From positions 62,001 through 126,000 of the forward strand of contig DASVQY010000028.1 of assembly GCA_036388895.1 (NCBI GenBank): a DNA stretch of 64,000 bases, in the 5' to 3' direction. Under the pieces are notes generated by a model. That model did not search any database. It saw nothing but the letters and a program-made list of their open reading frames with translations, and was not told where the DNA came from. Every line of letters starts with the position of its first letter. The stretch's first letter is position 1. The translations under genes and the position numbers were made by a program. Below, piece after piece: positions 24,685-33,735 of the stretch. The DNA is from SXVE01 sp036388895. Its GTDB lineage: Bacteria; Acidobacteriota; Blastocatellia; Pyrinomonadales; Pyrinomonadaceae.

Positions 24685-26496
24685 ATGTTGGACGTTTTAG
24701 GAAACTTGGAAAAAACGCATTCGTGCGGCGAACTGCGCGAATCGAATGTCGGCGGGCAGGTTGTTTTGATGGGCTGGGTGGCGAAAAAGCGCGATTTCGG
24801 CATTTTTACTTTTATTGATCTGCGCGACCGCGACGGCATAACGCAGATTGTCGTCAGCGAAGAAGCTGCAAAAGAAGCGCACGCGAAGGCGAAAAATCTG
24901 CGCGGCGAATTCGTCATCGCCGTTCGAGGCGAAGTTGTTTCGCGCGCTGAAGGAACGCACAACGCGAAACTCGCGACCGGCGACATCGAAGTTAAAGTCA
25001 ACGAGCTTTTGATTTTGAACGACGCGAAAACACCGCCGTTTCAACTCGAAGTCGCCGGCTCCGAGAATCTGGCGAGTGAAGATACGCGCCTTAAATATCG
25101 TTATTTGGATTTGCGCCGCCCGCAGTTGCAGCACAACATACGAATGCGGGCGAAAACGGTCGCCAAAATCCGCGAGTTTATGGATTCGCAGGGGTTTATC
25201 GAAATCGAAACGCCGATTTTGCTGAAATCCACGCCCGAAGGCGCGCGTGATTTCATCGTTCCTTCGCGCATTCACACGAGCAAGTTTTTCGCGCTGCCGC
25301 AATCGCCGCAGATTCTGAAACAGCTTTGTATGATTTCCGGTTTCGACAAATATTATCAAATCGCGCGATGCTTCCGCGACGAAGATTTGCGCGCCGACCG
25401 GCAGCCGGAATTTACACAGCTCGACGTGGAAATGAGTTTTGCGAATCAGGAAATGGTTTATCGCGTTATCGAAGGAATGTTTCAAAGCGTTTTTCGTTTG
25501 ATGGGCGTTGAACTTCCCGAACGCTTTCCGCGAATGACTTACGCCGAAGCGATGCGCCGCTACGGAAGCGATAAACCGGATACACGTTTTGAAATGGAAC
25601 TTGTAGATTTATCGGAAAATCTAGGAGGAACCGATTTCGCGCCGTTCGCTTCCGCGCTGGAAAACAAGGGCGAAATCAAAGCAATTGTCGCTAAAAGTAA
25701 AGCTGACTATTCGCGCAAACAACTTGACGAATTGCAGGAATTCGTCAAGCGTTACGGAGCGGGCGCACTTGCCTGGATAAAATTGGGCGAAGCGGAAACT
25801 ACTTCTTCTCTTTTGAAAGTTTTGGGCGAGGCGAAAATCGCCGAACTCGCATCAGCCGCAAACGCGGAAAAAGGCGATGCCGTTTTGATTGTCGCTGGTC
25901 GCAAGTCGGTTGTTGCGGCGAGTCTCGGCGCGCTTCGTCTGGAAGTTGCAAAACGCGAAAACCTGATTCCGAAAGATGTTTTCAAAACTTTAATGGTAGT
26001 TGATTTTCCGATGTTTGAGTATGACGAAGATACGGGAAATTACGCGGCGGCTCATCATCCGTTCACTTCGCCGATGGACGAAGATTTGGAGATGTTCAAA
26101 CGCGCCGTCGAAAACGAAAGCGAGCGGCATCTGCTCGGGCGTGTTCGCGCAAAGGCTTACGACGCCGTTATCAACGGCATCGAGTGCGCGGGCGGTTCGA
26201 TTCGTATTCATCAGCGCGATGTTCAGGCATTGAATTTCAAAGCTCTCGGACTCTCAAAGGAAAAAGCGCGCGAGCGTTTCGGCTTTTTCCTAGAAGCTTT
26301 GGAATACGGAACGCCGCCGCACGGCGGTTTCGCTGCCGGTATCGAGCGAACTTTGATGGCTTTACTGCAAACCGATAACATTCGTGATTTGATCGCCTTT
26401 CCGAAAACCGCTTCGGCGCAGGATTTGATGATGGATTCGCCGGGCGATGTTGACGAGGCGCAGCTGAAAGAATTAGGAATAAAAATCGTTGAATAA
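24685..26496 (+). CDS. aspS: Aspartyl-tRNA synthetase
   Basis: A 603-residue bacterial-type class II synthetase. The N-terminal OB-fold anticodon-binding domain is followed by the catalytic core: motif 2 FRDEDLRADRQPEFTQLDVEMSF and motif 3 GGFAAGIERTLMALL. A GAD insertion domain of the bacterial type lies between, giving the full length of about 600. The ATG at 24685 (MLDVLGNLEK) is preferred to the far upstream 24586, whose residues are encoded by terminator sequence. An Imm32 gene follows after two bases. Confidence 0.97.
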   Translation: MLDVLGNLEKTHSCGELRESNVGGQVVLMGWVAKKRDFGIFTFIDLRDRDGITQIVVSEEAAKEAHAKAKNLRGEFVIAVRGEVVSRAEGTHNAKLATGDIEVKVNELLILNDAKTPPFQLEVAGSENLASEDTRLKYRYLDLRRPQLQHNIRMRAKTVAKIREFMDSQGFIEIETPILLKSTPEGARDFIVPSRIHTSKFFALPQSPQILKQLCMISGFDKYYQIARCFRDEDLRADRQPEFTQLDVEMSFANQEMVYRVIEGMFQSVFRLMGVELPERFPRMTYAEAMRRYGSDKPDTRFEMELVDLSENLGGTDFAPFASALENKGEIKAIVAKSKADYSRKQLDELQEFVKRYGAGALAWIKLGEAETTSSLLKVLGEAKIAELASAANAEKGDAVLIVAGRKSVVAASLGALRLEVAKRENLIPKDVFKTLMVVDFPMFEYDEDTGNYAAAHHPFTSPMDEDLEMFKRAVENESERHLLGRVRAKAYDAVINGIECAGGSIRIHQRDVQALNFKALGLSKEKARERFGFFLEALEYGTPPHGGFAAGIERTLMALLQTDNIRDLIAFPKTASAQDLMMDSPGDVDEAQLKELGIKIVE

Positions 26497-26498
26497 AT

Positions 26499-26747
26499 AT
26501 GGGGAACGATTATTTACTCGCTTTTGAACTTAATAAAGATAAAGATGAATTGGAAATTTTTACTGATTCGAGCGGGCTTAAATTATTAATTGAGGAGTTA
26601 AATAAACTCCTCAATTCTGCTGAAAAGGGCAATAATGATCATACTCATTTAATGACTGAAGATTGGGGCGGAAATGAGTTAACATCAAAAGCCCAAAGTG
26701 GAGAAGTTTTGAATCACGTTAAAATCCACTGTTTGAACAAAAATTGA
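26499..26747 (+). CDS. Imm32-family immunity-like protein
   Basis: An 82-residue protein of the Imm32 family, one of the immunity proteins predicted beside polymorphic toxins. The family signature is NNDHTHLMTEDWGGNELTS near residues 45-64. It is more AT-rich than aspS upstream, so recent acquisition is possible. No toxin, pre-toxin or secretion gene adjoins it: aspS is two bases upstream and a small membrane protein follows. It is therefore an orphan, or acts in trans. Confidence 0.75.
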   Translation: MGNDYLLAFELNKDKDELEIFTDSSGLKLLIEELNKLLNSAEKGNNDHTHLMTEDWGGNELTSKAQSGEVLNHVKIHCLNKN

Positions 26748-26792
26748 TTTTTCCGAACTAAACTTGACACGATGTCGTAAAATCTAAAAACA

Positions 26793-27410
26793 ATGGCAAA
26801 GAAAAAGTTCGACACAAATCCGCTCGATCCTGATTTTCCCGAAAAAGTGAAGGAAAAGGAAACTGTCGTTTTGCCGAAAAACGCTTACGTCACTTCCGAA
26901 ATTCCGCCGCCTAGCGTGACCGAAGAGCAGACTCGCCGGTTTGAAGGAAATAATTTCAGCGAATATCAATCGCCGTATAACGGGCAAAATATTCCGGCAA
27001 ATTATCAAACGGCGCGGCTTGCCGATATGAACAAATCTTCTTCGCGCAAAGTGGATAAAATCGGTTTGCCGGAAAATATCTTAACCGCGCTGCCTTATCT
27101 GCCTTTCTGGATCGGTTTGATTGCGGGATTGATAATTTTATTTTTAGTTCCGAAAAGCGAAACAAAGGTGCGTTTTCACGCGGCGCAGGGGCTGGCGGCG
27201 CACATCGGGATTTTGATTATCACGACGATTTTAAGCGGCGTCGGCAACGTGACGAATTTGGCGAACGTCGGGAATATGATTTTCTCGATTGTCACGACAA
27301 TTATGCTCGTTATTTTTGCCTTCAAAGCGTGGCGGGGAAAACCGGTTCATATCGAATCAGTTGATGATTTGACCGAATGGCTCGAAGATAAAATTAAACC
27401 GAAAGAATAA
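26793..27410 (+). CDS. Small DUF4870-like membrane protein
   Basis: A 205-residue protein with a long, polar N-terminal half (about residues 1-100, rich in Pro, Asn and Ser) and three membrane segments in the C-terminal half (FWIGLIAGLIILFLVP, AAHIGILIITTILSGV, MIFSIVTTIMLVIFAF). The pattern VRFHAAQGLAAH and FKAWRGKPV resembles DUF4870 membrane proteins, which carry a conserved F-H-A-x-Q-x-L motif. Function unknown. It is followed after 32 bases by another small membrane protein. Confidence 0.6.
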   Translation: MAKKKFDTNPLDPDFPEKVKEKETVVLPKNAYVTSEIPPPSVTEEQTRRFEGNNFSEYQSPYNGQNIPANYQTARLADMNKSSSRKVDKIGLPENILTALPYLPFWIGLIAGLIILFLVPKSETKVRFHAAQGLAAHIGILIITTILSGVGNVTNLANVGNMIFSIVTTIMLVIFAFKAWRGKPVHIESVDDLTEWLEDKIKPKE

Positions 27411-27442
27411 ATTTATCGAAAACAACGAAGAAGGTGTGAGCG

Positions 27443-27892
27443 ATGTTTTGTGCAAATTGCGGCGTTCAAATAAAGCAGGAACTGAATTACTGCAATTACT
27501 GCGGTGCGAGGGTTTCTAAACTCGAACTGGAAACTCAAAAATCGGTTGCCGAAAATCTTTCGTCGTCGGTCGGCTATATCGGCGGTTCCGGGCTGTTCTG
27601 TTTTATTTTCGTCGTTTTGATTCTTGTTAAAAACGGCGTTCATCCGACGGCTCTGGTTTTTATTTCGATGTTTTATCTGGCGGCGCTTTTTGCGATTTGT
27701 TCTTTAATCATTCGACAAGCGGCGGTTCTTTCAAAAAAATCTTTACCGAGTAACAACGATATTCAATCCAATTTTCAAACCGGTCAATTAAATTCGGCGA
27801 GCACGGCGCGGCTTGAAGAATATCGCGAGCCCGCCGTCAGCGTAACCGAAAATACGACTCGCACGCTTGATAAAATCGAATCAAAAATTTAG
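27443..27892 (+). CDS. Zinc-ribbon membrane protein
   Basis: A 149-residue protein starting with a CxxC-x(11)-CxxC zinc ribbon (MFCANCGVQIKQELNYCNYCG) followed by two membrane helices (about residues 50-68 and 72-92) and a polar tail. It has the layout of zinc-ribbon/TM proteins seen beside transport or envelope genes. It is 32 bases downstream of the DUF4870-like gene and may share its transcript. The convergent transporter gene ends two bases away. Confidence 0.65.
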   Translation: MFCANCGVQIKQELNYCNYCGARVSKLELETQKSVAENLSSSVGYIGGSGLFCFIFVVLILVKNGVHPTALVFISMFYLAALFAICSLIIRQAAVLSKKSLPSNNDIQSNFQTGQLNSASTARLEEYREPAVSVTENTTRTLDKIESKI

Positions 27893-27894
27893 TT

Positions 27895-29421
27895 TCAGCG
27901 AAGGAACGGTGCGAGCAAACTGAGTAAAACTATAATCACGATTGCGCCGAAAATGTCGAGAAGAATTCCGTAACGCACCATTTTCATCAGCGGAATGTAA
28001 CCCGAACCGTAAACAATCGCGTTGCACGGCGTCGAAACCGGAAGCATAAAACCGAGACTCGCGCCGAACGTCGCGCCGAGCGCCGGAATCAGCGGGTCGG
28101 CTCCCTGAGCTTTGGCGATTGCTATTACAACCGGAACGACCATATTCGCCGAAGCCGTATTCGATGTCGTTTCGGAAATCAGAACGGCGACAATAACCGA
28201 AGCGACAAGCAAACCGAATTCGCCGCTCAAAGGCAGAAATCCTGTTAAACTAACGCCGATTGACTCCGCCAGCCCGGTTTGAAATGAAAGCACGCCGAGC
28301 GCGAATCCGCCGCCGTAAAGCAGCACGACGCCCCAATCAATTTTCACCGCTTCATTCCAGGTTATAGCTTTTTCGCCCGGTTCGTTTCCCGGCAAAAGAA
28401 ACAATAAAATCGCGCCGGCAATCGCTCCGACCGCTTCGGGCAAACGAGTGTTTATCGTTTTGTAAATTTCGCTCGTCTCGCCGGCGAAAAGCGCGATTAA
28501 GCCGGAAAAAATCCAAAGCGTGATTGCCGCTCCGAAAGCGATTACGGTGGATTTCTGCGCCCGCGTCCAATTGCCGAGCTCGGTTTTTTCGCGCCTAATC
28601 ATTTCCGCGCTGCCCTCGATTTCTTTGACTCCAGCCGGCGCGAGGTAATTGAGATACAAATAAAGAAACAAATAAAGCACAATGACAATCGGCGCTCCGA
28701 TCATCATCCATTTGAAGAACGAAATTTCCGCTCCGACCAGCTGGCGTATGAATCCGAGTCCGATGACGTTCGGCGGAGTTCCGATGGGCGTGGCGAGTCC
28801 GCCGATTGAGGCGGCAAAAGACGTTATCAGCATCAATGCCGTCGCGTAATTGCGATTGATTTTTACTCCGGTTTCCTTTTCTTGCTTGAAAAGAAACGTG
28901 ATGATGGACATTCCGATGGCGAACATCATCGCAGTCGTCGCCGTATTGGAAATCCAGCCGGAAATAAACGCCGTGACGGCACCGAAAGCGAATAAAATTC
29001 GGCTAGGGCGCGCGCCGATCCATTTTAGCGACAAAACCCCGTAAGCGAATCGTTTGTCGAGATCGTGCAGAAAAATCGCCCTTGCCAGGATAAACGAGCC
29101 GATGAAAAGGAACATCAGCGGATCGGCGAACGGCGCGAAAACGTCTTTTGCCGGAGCAACTTTGAACAAAACGCACAGCGCCGCGCCGATCAAAGCCGTC
29201 ACAGGCATCGGCAAACTTTCGCAAATCCATAAAATGATAACGATGGCGATAATCGCCGCCAGATTGTGCGCTTCGGGTTTGAGATTTAAGGGCGCGAAAT
29301 AAATCGCCAGAAAAGCGAACGGCGCGAGGAAAAATCCGGCGCGGTTGCGCCAAAGTTCAAAACGCGCCTCCGCCGGGCTTATGACTTCTTTTACGTCAAT
29401 ATCTTCTTCAACTAATGACAT
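27895..29421 (-). CDS. DASS-family Na+/dicarboxylate symporter (SLC13)
   Basis: A 508-residue transporter with a short N-terminal cytoplasmic segment and about a dozen membrane helices. Two SNT motifs mark the family: SNTATTAMM near residue 155 and SETTSNTASANM near 418; GTPPNVIGLGF is the helix-break loop. Family members import succinate, malate or citrate with Na+. The ATG at 29421 is used; a TTG three codons upstream is possible. It starts five bases after the cstA stop and is co-transcribed. Confidence 0.92.
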   Translation of the reverse strand: MSLVEEDIDVKEVISPAEARFELWRNRAGFFLAPFAFLAIYFAPLNLKPEAHNLAAIIAIVIILWICESLPMPVTALIGAALCVLFKVAPAKDVFAPFADPLMFLFIGSFILARAIFLHDLDKRFAYGVLSLKWIGARPSRILFAFGAVTAFISGWISNTATTAMMFAIGMSIITFLFKQEKETGVKINRNYATALMLITSFAASIGGLATPIGTPPNVIGLGFIRQLVGAEISFFKWMMIGAPIVIVLYLFLYLYLNYLAPAGVKEIEGSAEMIRREKTELGNWTRAQKSTVIAFGAAITLWIFSGLIALFAGETSEIYKTINTRLPEAVGAIAGAILLFLLPGNEPGEKAITWNEAVKIDWGVVLLYGGGFALGVLSFQTGLAESIGVSLTGFLPLSGEFGLLVASVIVAVLISETTSNTASANMVVPVVIAIAKAQGADPLIPALGATFGASLGFMLPVSTPCNAIVYGSGYIPLMKMVRYGILLDIFGAIVIIVLLSLLAPFLR

Positions 29422-29426
29422 TTTTA

Positions 29427-31106
29427 TCAAATATTTTCGGCTATTAATTCGCCTTTACTTTTTTCGCCGCGCAATTTCAGAATCGCCGTAATGACCAGAT
29501 AAATCGCCAGCGAAATCAAAGCGAGCGAAGCCAAACCGTTGACGAATTTAATGTCGAAACCGTTCGCTGCCTGAAAATTGCCGATGACCATACTCGTCAA
29601 AGCCCAAAGCGTAATTGTCAGAACAAAAAGCATCGGCAAAAGCGTAAAAGCGATTCTTTGACGGGCTTGATAAAGCCACGCCGTTATCGAAAGCAGAGTT
29701 AATGCGGCGAGCAGTTGATTCGACGCGCCGAACAGCGTCCAAAAATCGTTCCAGCTTCCTCTCGGCGCGATAAGAGCGCAAATGAACGGCACGAAAATAG
29801 TCGCCAGAGTTCCGATTACCGCTCCGATTTTTCCTTTTAATCCGAATAATTCCTGAACGATATAACGACCGAGCCGCAAAGAAACGTCTAAAGTATCGAA
29901 AACAAACGTCGAAAAAGCCATCGCGCCGAACGTGACGGCGAACGGCAAATTCTCTTTGCCGATGAGAATAGTTAAAAATTCGCCGATGCCGTTGCCGTAA
30001 ATCTTTCCCGGCGAAACGCCTTTCGCCGCGTCCGAAGCAACGATCATAATCGTGACCAGCGCGATGAACGCGACGAAGCCTTCCGCCAGCATCGCGCCGT
30101 AACCAACGGATTTCGCGTGCGATTCTTTGTCAATCTGTTTCGATGTCGTTCCCGAACATACTAATCCGTGAAAACCCGAGCAAGCGCCGCAGGCAATCGT
30201 CACGAAAAGAAACGGAAACAGCATTCCGGTCATTCCGCCGACATCCCATGACTTAAAGTGCGGCTGCTGAATCTCGTAACCGCCGAAAAAAATGCCGATA
30301 ATGCCCACGGCGATTGCCGTATAAAGAACAAAACCGCCGAGATAACCGCGCGGCTGCAGCAGCGCCCAAACCGGAACGAGCGACGCGGCGATGCAGTAAA
30401 ACAGAATCAAAACCGCCCAGCTCGTGTGGTCGAGCAAAAAAACGGTGGAAAACTTCGTTCCGAGATAAGAAAGCGCGAAAGTCGCGGGCACAAAAATGAC
30501 GGTTGACAACCAAAGCGGCGGCTTTAGATATTTTTCGACTAAACCCAACACGATTGAAAGTCCCAGATACGTTATGCTCGCAAAAGCGACCGCGCCGCCC
30601 GGATTAAAGCCAGCAGCGTTTTGCAGCGCTTCGTCGCCGGCGACGAAAGTTCCGGCTGTAATATCCGTAAATGCGACGATCACGTAAACGAGCGCGATCC
30701 AGATAAACGCCATCATCGCTCGCCCGGCGCCGTTTCCCAATTTTTCGCGCGTGATTTCAGCGATTGACTGCGCTCCGTGCCGAACGGAAGACGCAAGCGA
30801 AGAAAAATCGTGAACCGCGCCGATTAAAACGACGCCGAGCGCGATCCAAAGCAGACACGGAAGCCAGCCGAACGCCTGACAAGCCAGAATCGGTCCGGCA
30901 ATCGGACCGGCAGCAGCAATCGCCGAAAAATGCTGTCCGAAAAGATAAAAAGGCTTTGTCGGAATAAAATCTTCGCCGTCGTTTATTCGATTAGCGGGCG
31001 TTTCGTGTGAATCGTCTAACTTGAATTGTTTCGCAATCCAACGTCCGTAAGCAAAATAACCGAAAACAAGCCAGATTAAAAAGACTATTGCCAAAGTCGC
31101 GAGCAT
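29427..31106 (-). CDS. cstA: CstA-family carbon-starvation transporter
   Basis: A 559-residue integral membrane protein, about 14 helices, of the CstA family. Members import pyruvate or peptides under carbon limitation. Characteristic are PIAGPILACQAFGWLPCLLWI, GAVHDFSSLASSVRHG and ACSGFHGLVCSGTTSKQI. It is shorter than the 700-residue Escherichia coli CstA and BtsT because it lacks part of the C-terminal region, as do many homologues from other phyla. Tight coupling with the DASS gene suggests an organic-acid uptake operon. Confidence 0.93.
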   Translation of the reverse strand: MLATLAIVFLIWLVFGYFAYGRWIAKQFKLDDSHETPANRINDGEDFIPTKPFYLFGQHFSAIAAAGPIAGPILACQAFGWLPCLLWIALGVVLIGAVHDFSSLASSVRHGAQSIAEITREKLGNGAGRAMMAFIWIALVYVIVAFTDITAGTFVAGDEALQNAAGFNPGGAVAFASITYLGLSIVLGLVEKYLKPPLWLSTVIFVPATFALSYLGTKFSTVFLLDHTSWAVLILFYCIAASLVPVWALLQPRGYLGGFVLYTAIAVGIIGIFFGGYEIQQPHFKSWDVGGMTGMLFPFLFVTIACGACSGFHGLVCSGTTSKQIDKESHAKSVGYGAMLAEGFVAFIALVTIMIVASDAAKGVSPGKIYGNGIGEFLTILIGKENLPFAVTFGAMAFSTFVFDTLDVSLRLGRYIVQELFGLKGKIGAVIGTLATIFVPFICALIAPRGSWNDFWTLFGASNQLLAALTLLSITAWLYQARQRIAFTLLPMLFVLTITLWALTSMVIGNFQAANGFDIKFVNGLASLALISLAIYLVITAILKLRGEKSKGELIAENI

Positions 31107-31271
31107 AAATTCTCCGAAAAAGTATTTGGAAAGAGGAAAGCGAGATAAATTTACGCTAACTTTAATATAAAAAACAAGTTATAAACTGCGATGGAATCCC
31201 GATGAATGCGGAAAAATCGGAAAAGATAAAAAAGCGGAGTCAGGGACGGGAAAAATGCTTTTATTTCGTTA

Positions 31272-31392
31272 GCGGCTATCTGTTTTTTATTATAAGAAAC
31301 AATAGCCGCAAAAAAGCACAAAATACATAAAAACAAACTTTAATAAATCGCTTTTTTTGTGAATTTTGTGCTTTTTTGCGGCTATTTCTTTT
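31272..31392. repeat. Palindromic word element H with three alternate arms
   Basis: GCGGCTAT (31272-31279), ATAGCCGC (31302-31309) and GCGGCTAT (31378-31385). The middle arm matches the distal one over about 40 bases (AAAGAAATAGCCGC / CAAAAAAGCACAAAAT) and the proximal one over a shorter stem. The rest of this 327-base gap (31107-31433) holds no gene I can support. It is upstream of cstA, so may act as its leader. Confidence 0.75.
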
Positions 31393-31433
31393 CCGCTTAT
31401 TTCAAATCGCGCGGCGAAATTCGTCTCACTTGT

Positions 31434-32384
31434 TTAATGAGACAAAGCCACCGCCGAACCGGGAAAGTTTTTGTTCGAGCTGGGGGAGGCGATAAATCGT
31501 TCGACCATTTTCGATTCTTCCTGTTCTCCGGTCAGCGGCGCGAATCTAAACTTTGCTTCCTGGGTGCCGATTTTGAGAAAGATTTTGAATATGCTGTGTT
31601 TTTTCCACGTTTTCGTAGATTCGGTGTCTAATTTGATCTTATCAATGTTGACCGCCGAAGTTTCAAATGTGTGAATATTATCGTCGGATTCAAAACGCAG
31701 AGTGTCCTGCGAAATATACAAAGAACCGGTACAGCGGTTTGTAAATTTTCCGTTGTCATCGTGAAAAACGCGAAAAACCGCGCTGCCGCCGTTCTCGACC
31801 GATTCGCGCATAGACTTTTCCGCTTGAGCGAAATTATTAAGTCCGTACAGATAAACAAATCCGAGCATCTGATAAGCCTCGGGGCTTCTCGGCTTTACTC
31901 GTGCCGCGCTTTCCAGAATGCGAACGGCACTATTCGGATTTTTTTGATCCTTATAAGAATAAATCGCCTGATAAATTAAATCGTCGTAATTCGGCGCGGC
32001 GGGTTTGTTCTGACGAATTACATTTTTTCTTCTGGATTTTGCAACGACGCTGTCGTTTCCTGAAACAATATTATCGTTTTTCGACGGATAGCGCGGATTG
32101 TTGGAAATAGCTCGGATTACCTCGGGACGCGCGCCGGCGGCGATCAAGGTTTTTCTCAATTCAGAAGTCAACTGAAAATCAACGCCGTTAGTATTGATAA
32201 TCGTTACGATGTCGCGCGTCTGCAACTGTCTCGAGCGAAGAGCCTGAATAAGCCGGTTCTTTTTGACGGGCGCGCCTTTATACTGAGCGGTTAAGTTGCC
32301 GCCCGTTATCAAAATTAAAAGACAGAGTGTAATTATTTTAATAAAAATACTATGCTGTTCGATTGCAAAAACCGGGGGTTTCAT
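31434..32384 (-). CDS. Exported protein with TPR-like segment
   Basis: I do not recognise this 316-residue protein. It begins with a signal peptide or anchor (HSIFIKIITLCLLILITGGNLTA). Residues 140-205 look like tetratricopeptide helices (YQAIYSYKDQKNPNSAVRILESAARVKPRSPEAYQMLGFVYLYGLNNFAQAEK). The C-terminal third is predicted beta-rich, with a pleckstrin-like pattern. An N-terminal segment (residues 50-95) with TRDIVTIINTNGVDFQLTSELRK resembles a small helical module. The ATG at 32382-32384 is preceded by a modest GGAAA site. It is followed upstream by another membrane protein on the same strand. Confidence 0.6.
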   Translation of the reverse strand: MKPPVFAIEQHSIFIKIITLCLLILITGGNLTAQYKGAPVKKNRLIQALRSRQLQTRDIVTIINTNGVDFQLTSELRKTLIAAGARPEVIRAISNNPRYPSKNDNIVSGNDSVVAKSRRKNVIRQNKPAAPNYDDLIYQAIYSYKDQKNPNSAVRILESAARVKPRSPEAYQMLGFVYLYGLNNFAQAEKSMRESVENGGSAVFRVFHDDNGKFTNRCTGSLYISQDTLRFESDDNIHTFETSAVNIDKIKLDTESTKTWKKHSIFKIFLKIGTQEAKFRFAPLTGEQEESKMVERFIASPSSNKNFPGSAVALSH

Positions 32385-32428
32385 TATTTTTACAATTTCC
32401 TTTTGATTAAATTAAGGGTTATGAGGTT

Positions 32429-32836
32429 TTAGACTCCGGTTAAAATTTTCTCGGCGCGCCGGAGCCGTTCCGCCCGGGCTTCACGAGGCTGTTTTTTCTT
32501 TACTGCGGCGGGCGAGGCGATAATCCTGCTCTCGCGCCGGATCATCGGAGGCGGCGTTGTTACGACATCAGAATTTATTGCTTTATATTCTGTTTTTATT
32601 TCGGCGCTTTGTGGTTTGATTTGTTCGTTCTCAGTTTTGGCAAAAGCCTTTTCACTCGTCAAATCCTTATTGTTGAAAAAGACGAACTGCGCGGCGAAAT
32701 GCAAAACGATTATGGCAAAAATAGCCGCGCTCACTCCGGCGTAATAGCCGCGCATCGGTTTATTAAATGATGGAGGTTGAATATTCGATTTACCTTTTTC
32801 GCTCGTTTGTATTTTGTTTTGATTAAATCTTTTCAT
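32429..32836 (-). CDS. Single-helix membrane protein of unknown function
   Basis: A 135-residue protein with an N-terminal cytoplasmic segment, one membrane helix at about residues 30-50 (YYAGVSAAIFAIIVLHFAAQF), and a basic extracytoplasmic tail rich in Lys, Arg and Pro. No domain is recognised. It lies 44 bases upstream of the TPR-containing gene on the same strand, so the two are probably one transcript. The ATG sits at 32834-32836. Confidence 0.55.
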   Translation of the reverse strand: MKRFNQNKIQTSEKGKSNIQPPSFNKPMRGYYAGVSAAIFAIIVLHFAAQFVFFNNKDLTSEKAFAKTENEQIKPQSAEIKTEYKAINSDVVTTPPPMIRRESRIIASPAAVKKKQPREARAERLRRAEKILTGV

Positions 32837-33110
32837 CGCTTTAAAGTTTTTGTAATGCGTTTTCTTGAAAACGACTTGCCGAAAAGAGTAAGACGTTCAA
32901 ATATGTTGATCGAGTTGCCGCGTTCGTACGGGTTTCCCGGTAATATTTAAGTTTCTGAATGTGCTAATATCGCTCGAAAGTTGATTTTTATTGTTTGAAC
33001 TTATAGAAAACTTAGCGCATACTCCCGATTTATTTTACCAACATTTGCAAATTATTGCTAATAGAAAATAAACAAGTTTTAACAGCAATAAAATCAGCTT
33101 CTTTAAAGTT

Positions 33111-33578
33111 ATGCACGAAGAAAAATCATTGCAGGAAACATTCGCGCCGAACGGAATCTGCTTCGGCTGCGGCGTGAAAAACGAAAAAGGCTTGCGAATC
33201 AGAAGCTTCACGGACGGCGAAGAAGTCACGGCTGAGTGGCGTGCCGAAGATCATCATCAAGCATTTCCGGGAATGCTTTCGGGCGGCATCGTCGGAACGC
33301 TGCTCGATTGTCATTCAAACTGGACGGCGGCGCATCATCTAATGAAAAAGAACGGTAAAACCGAACCGGACTGCACCGTAACGGCGAATTATTCGGTCAA
33401 ACTGCTGCGTCCGACGCCTTCCGGCGCGACGATCAAACTTGTTGCGCGCGTTGTCGAATCAACCGAAGACCGCGCGACTGTCGAAGCCGAATTAATCGCG
33501 AACGATAAAGTTTGCGCAACCTGCAGGGGTTTATTCGTTGCCGTTAAAGAAGGACACCCGGCGAATCATCACTGGTAA
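33111..33578 (+). CDS. PaaI-family thioesterase (hotdog fold)
   Basis: A 155-residue hotdog-fold protein, probably an acyl-CoA thioesterase. NGICFGCGVKNEKGLRI opens it with two cysteines. FPGMLSGGIVGTLLDCHSNWTAAHHLM is the hotdog helix region carrying the general-base acidic residue (Asp in TLLDCHS). TVEAELIANDKVCATCRG closes the fold. Substrate unknown. The stop is two bases before palindrome I. Confidence 0.85.
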   Translation: MHEEKSLQETFAPNGICFGCGVKNEKGLRIRSFTDGEEVTAEWRAEDHHQAFPGMLSGGIVGTLLDCHSNWTAAHHLMKKNGKTEPDCTVTANYSVKLLRPTPSGATIKLVARVVESTEDRATVEAELIANDKVCATCRGLFVAVKEGHPANHHW

Positions 33579-33580
33579 GA

Positions 33581-33695
33581 GTTTAGCCGCGAAAATGCAC
33601 GAAGGATTTTTAGATTTGACTTACACGAATACAGCGAGTAAAAAAGTTTATTATAATTTTAATATTCGTGAAAGTTCGTGTAATTCGGGGCTAAT
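33581..33695. repeat. Palindromic word element I (TTAGCC / CACGAATA type)
   Basis: TTTAGCCGCGAAAATGCACG (33582-33601) with ACACGAATA (about 33622-33630) faces TATTCGTGAAAGTTCGTGTA and TTCGGGGCTAA (33663-33692). About 85 percent of arm positions pair. It continues into TTTTGTGTTTGTGG, a word also found beside elements A and L. It lies between convergent genes. Confidence 0.8.
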
Positions 33696-33735
33696 TTTTG
33701 TTACCTTTTTCTTGTTCTTTTGTGTTTGTGGAAGA

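Noticed and set aside
31151..31336. Minus-strand 61-residue frame upstream of cstA
   Set aside because: Low complexity, overlaps a palindromic element, no ribosome site, and no recognisable domain.
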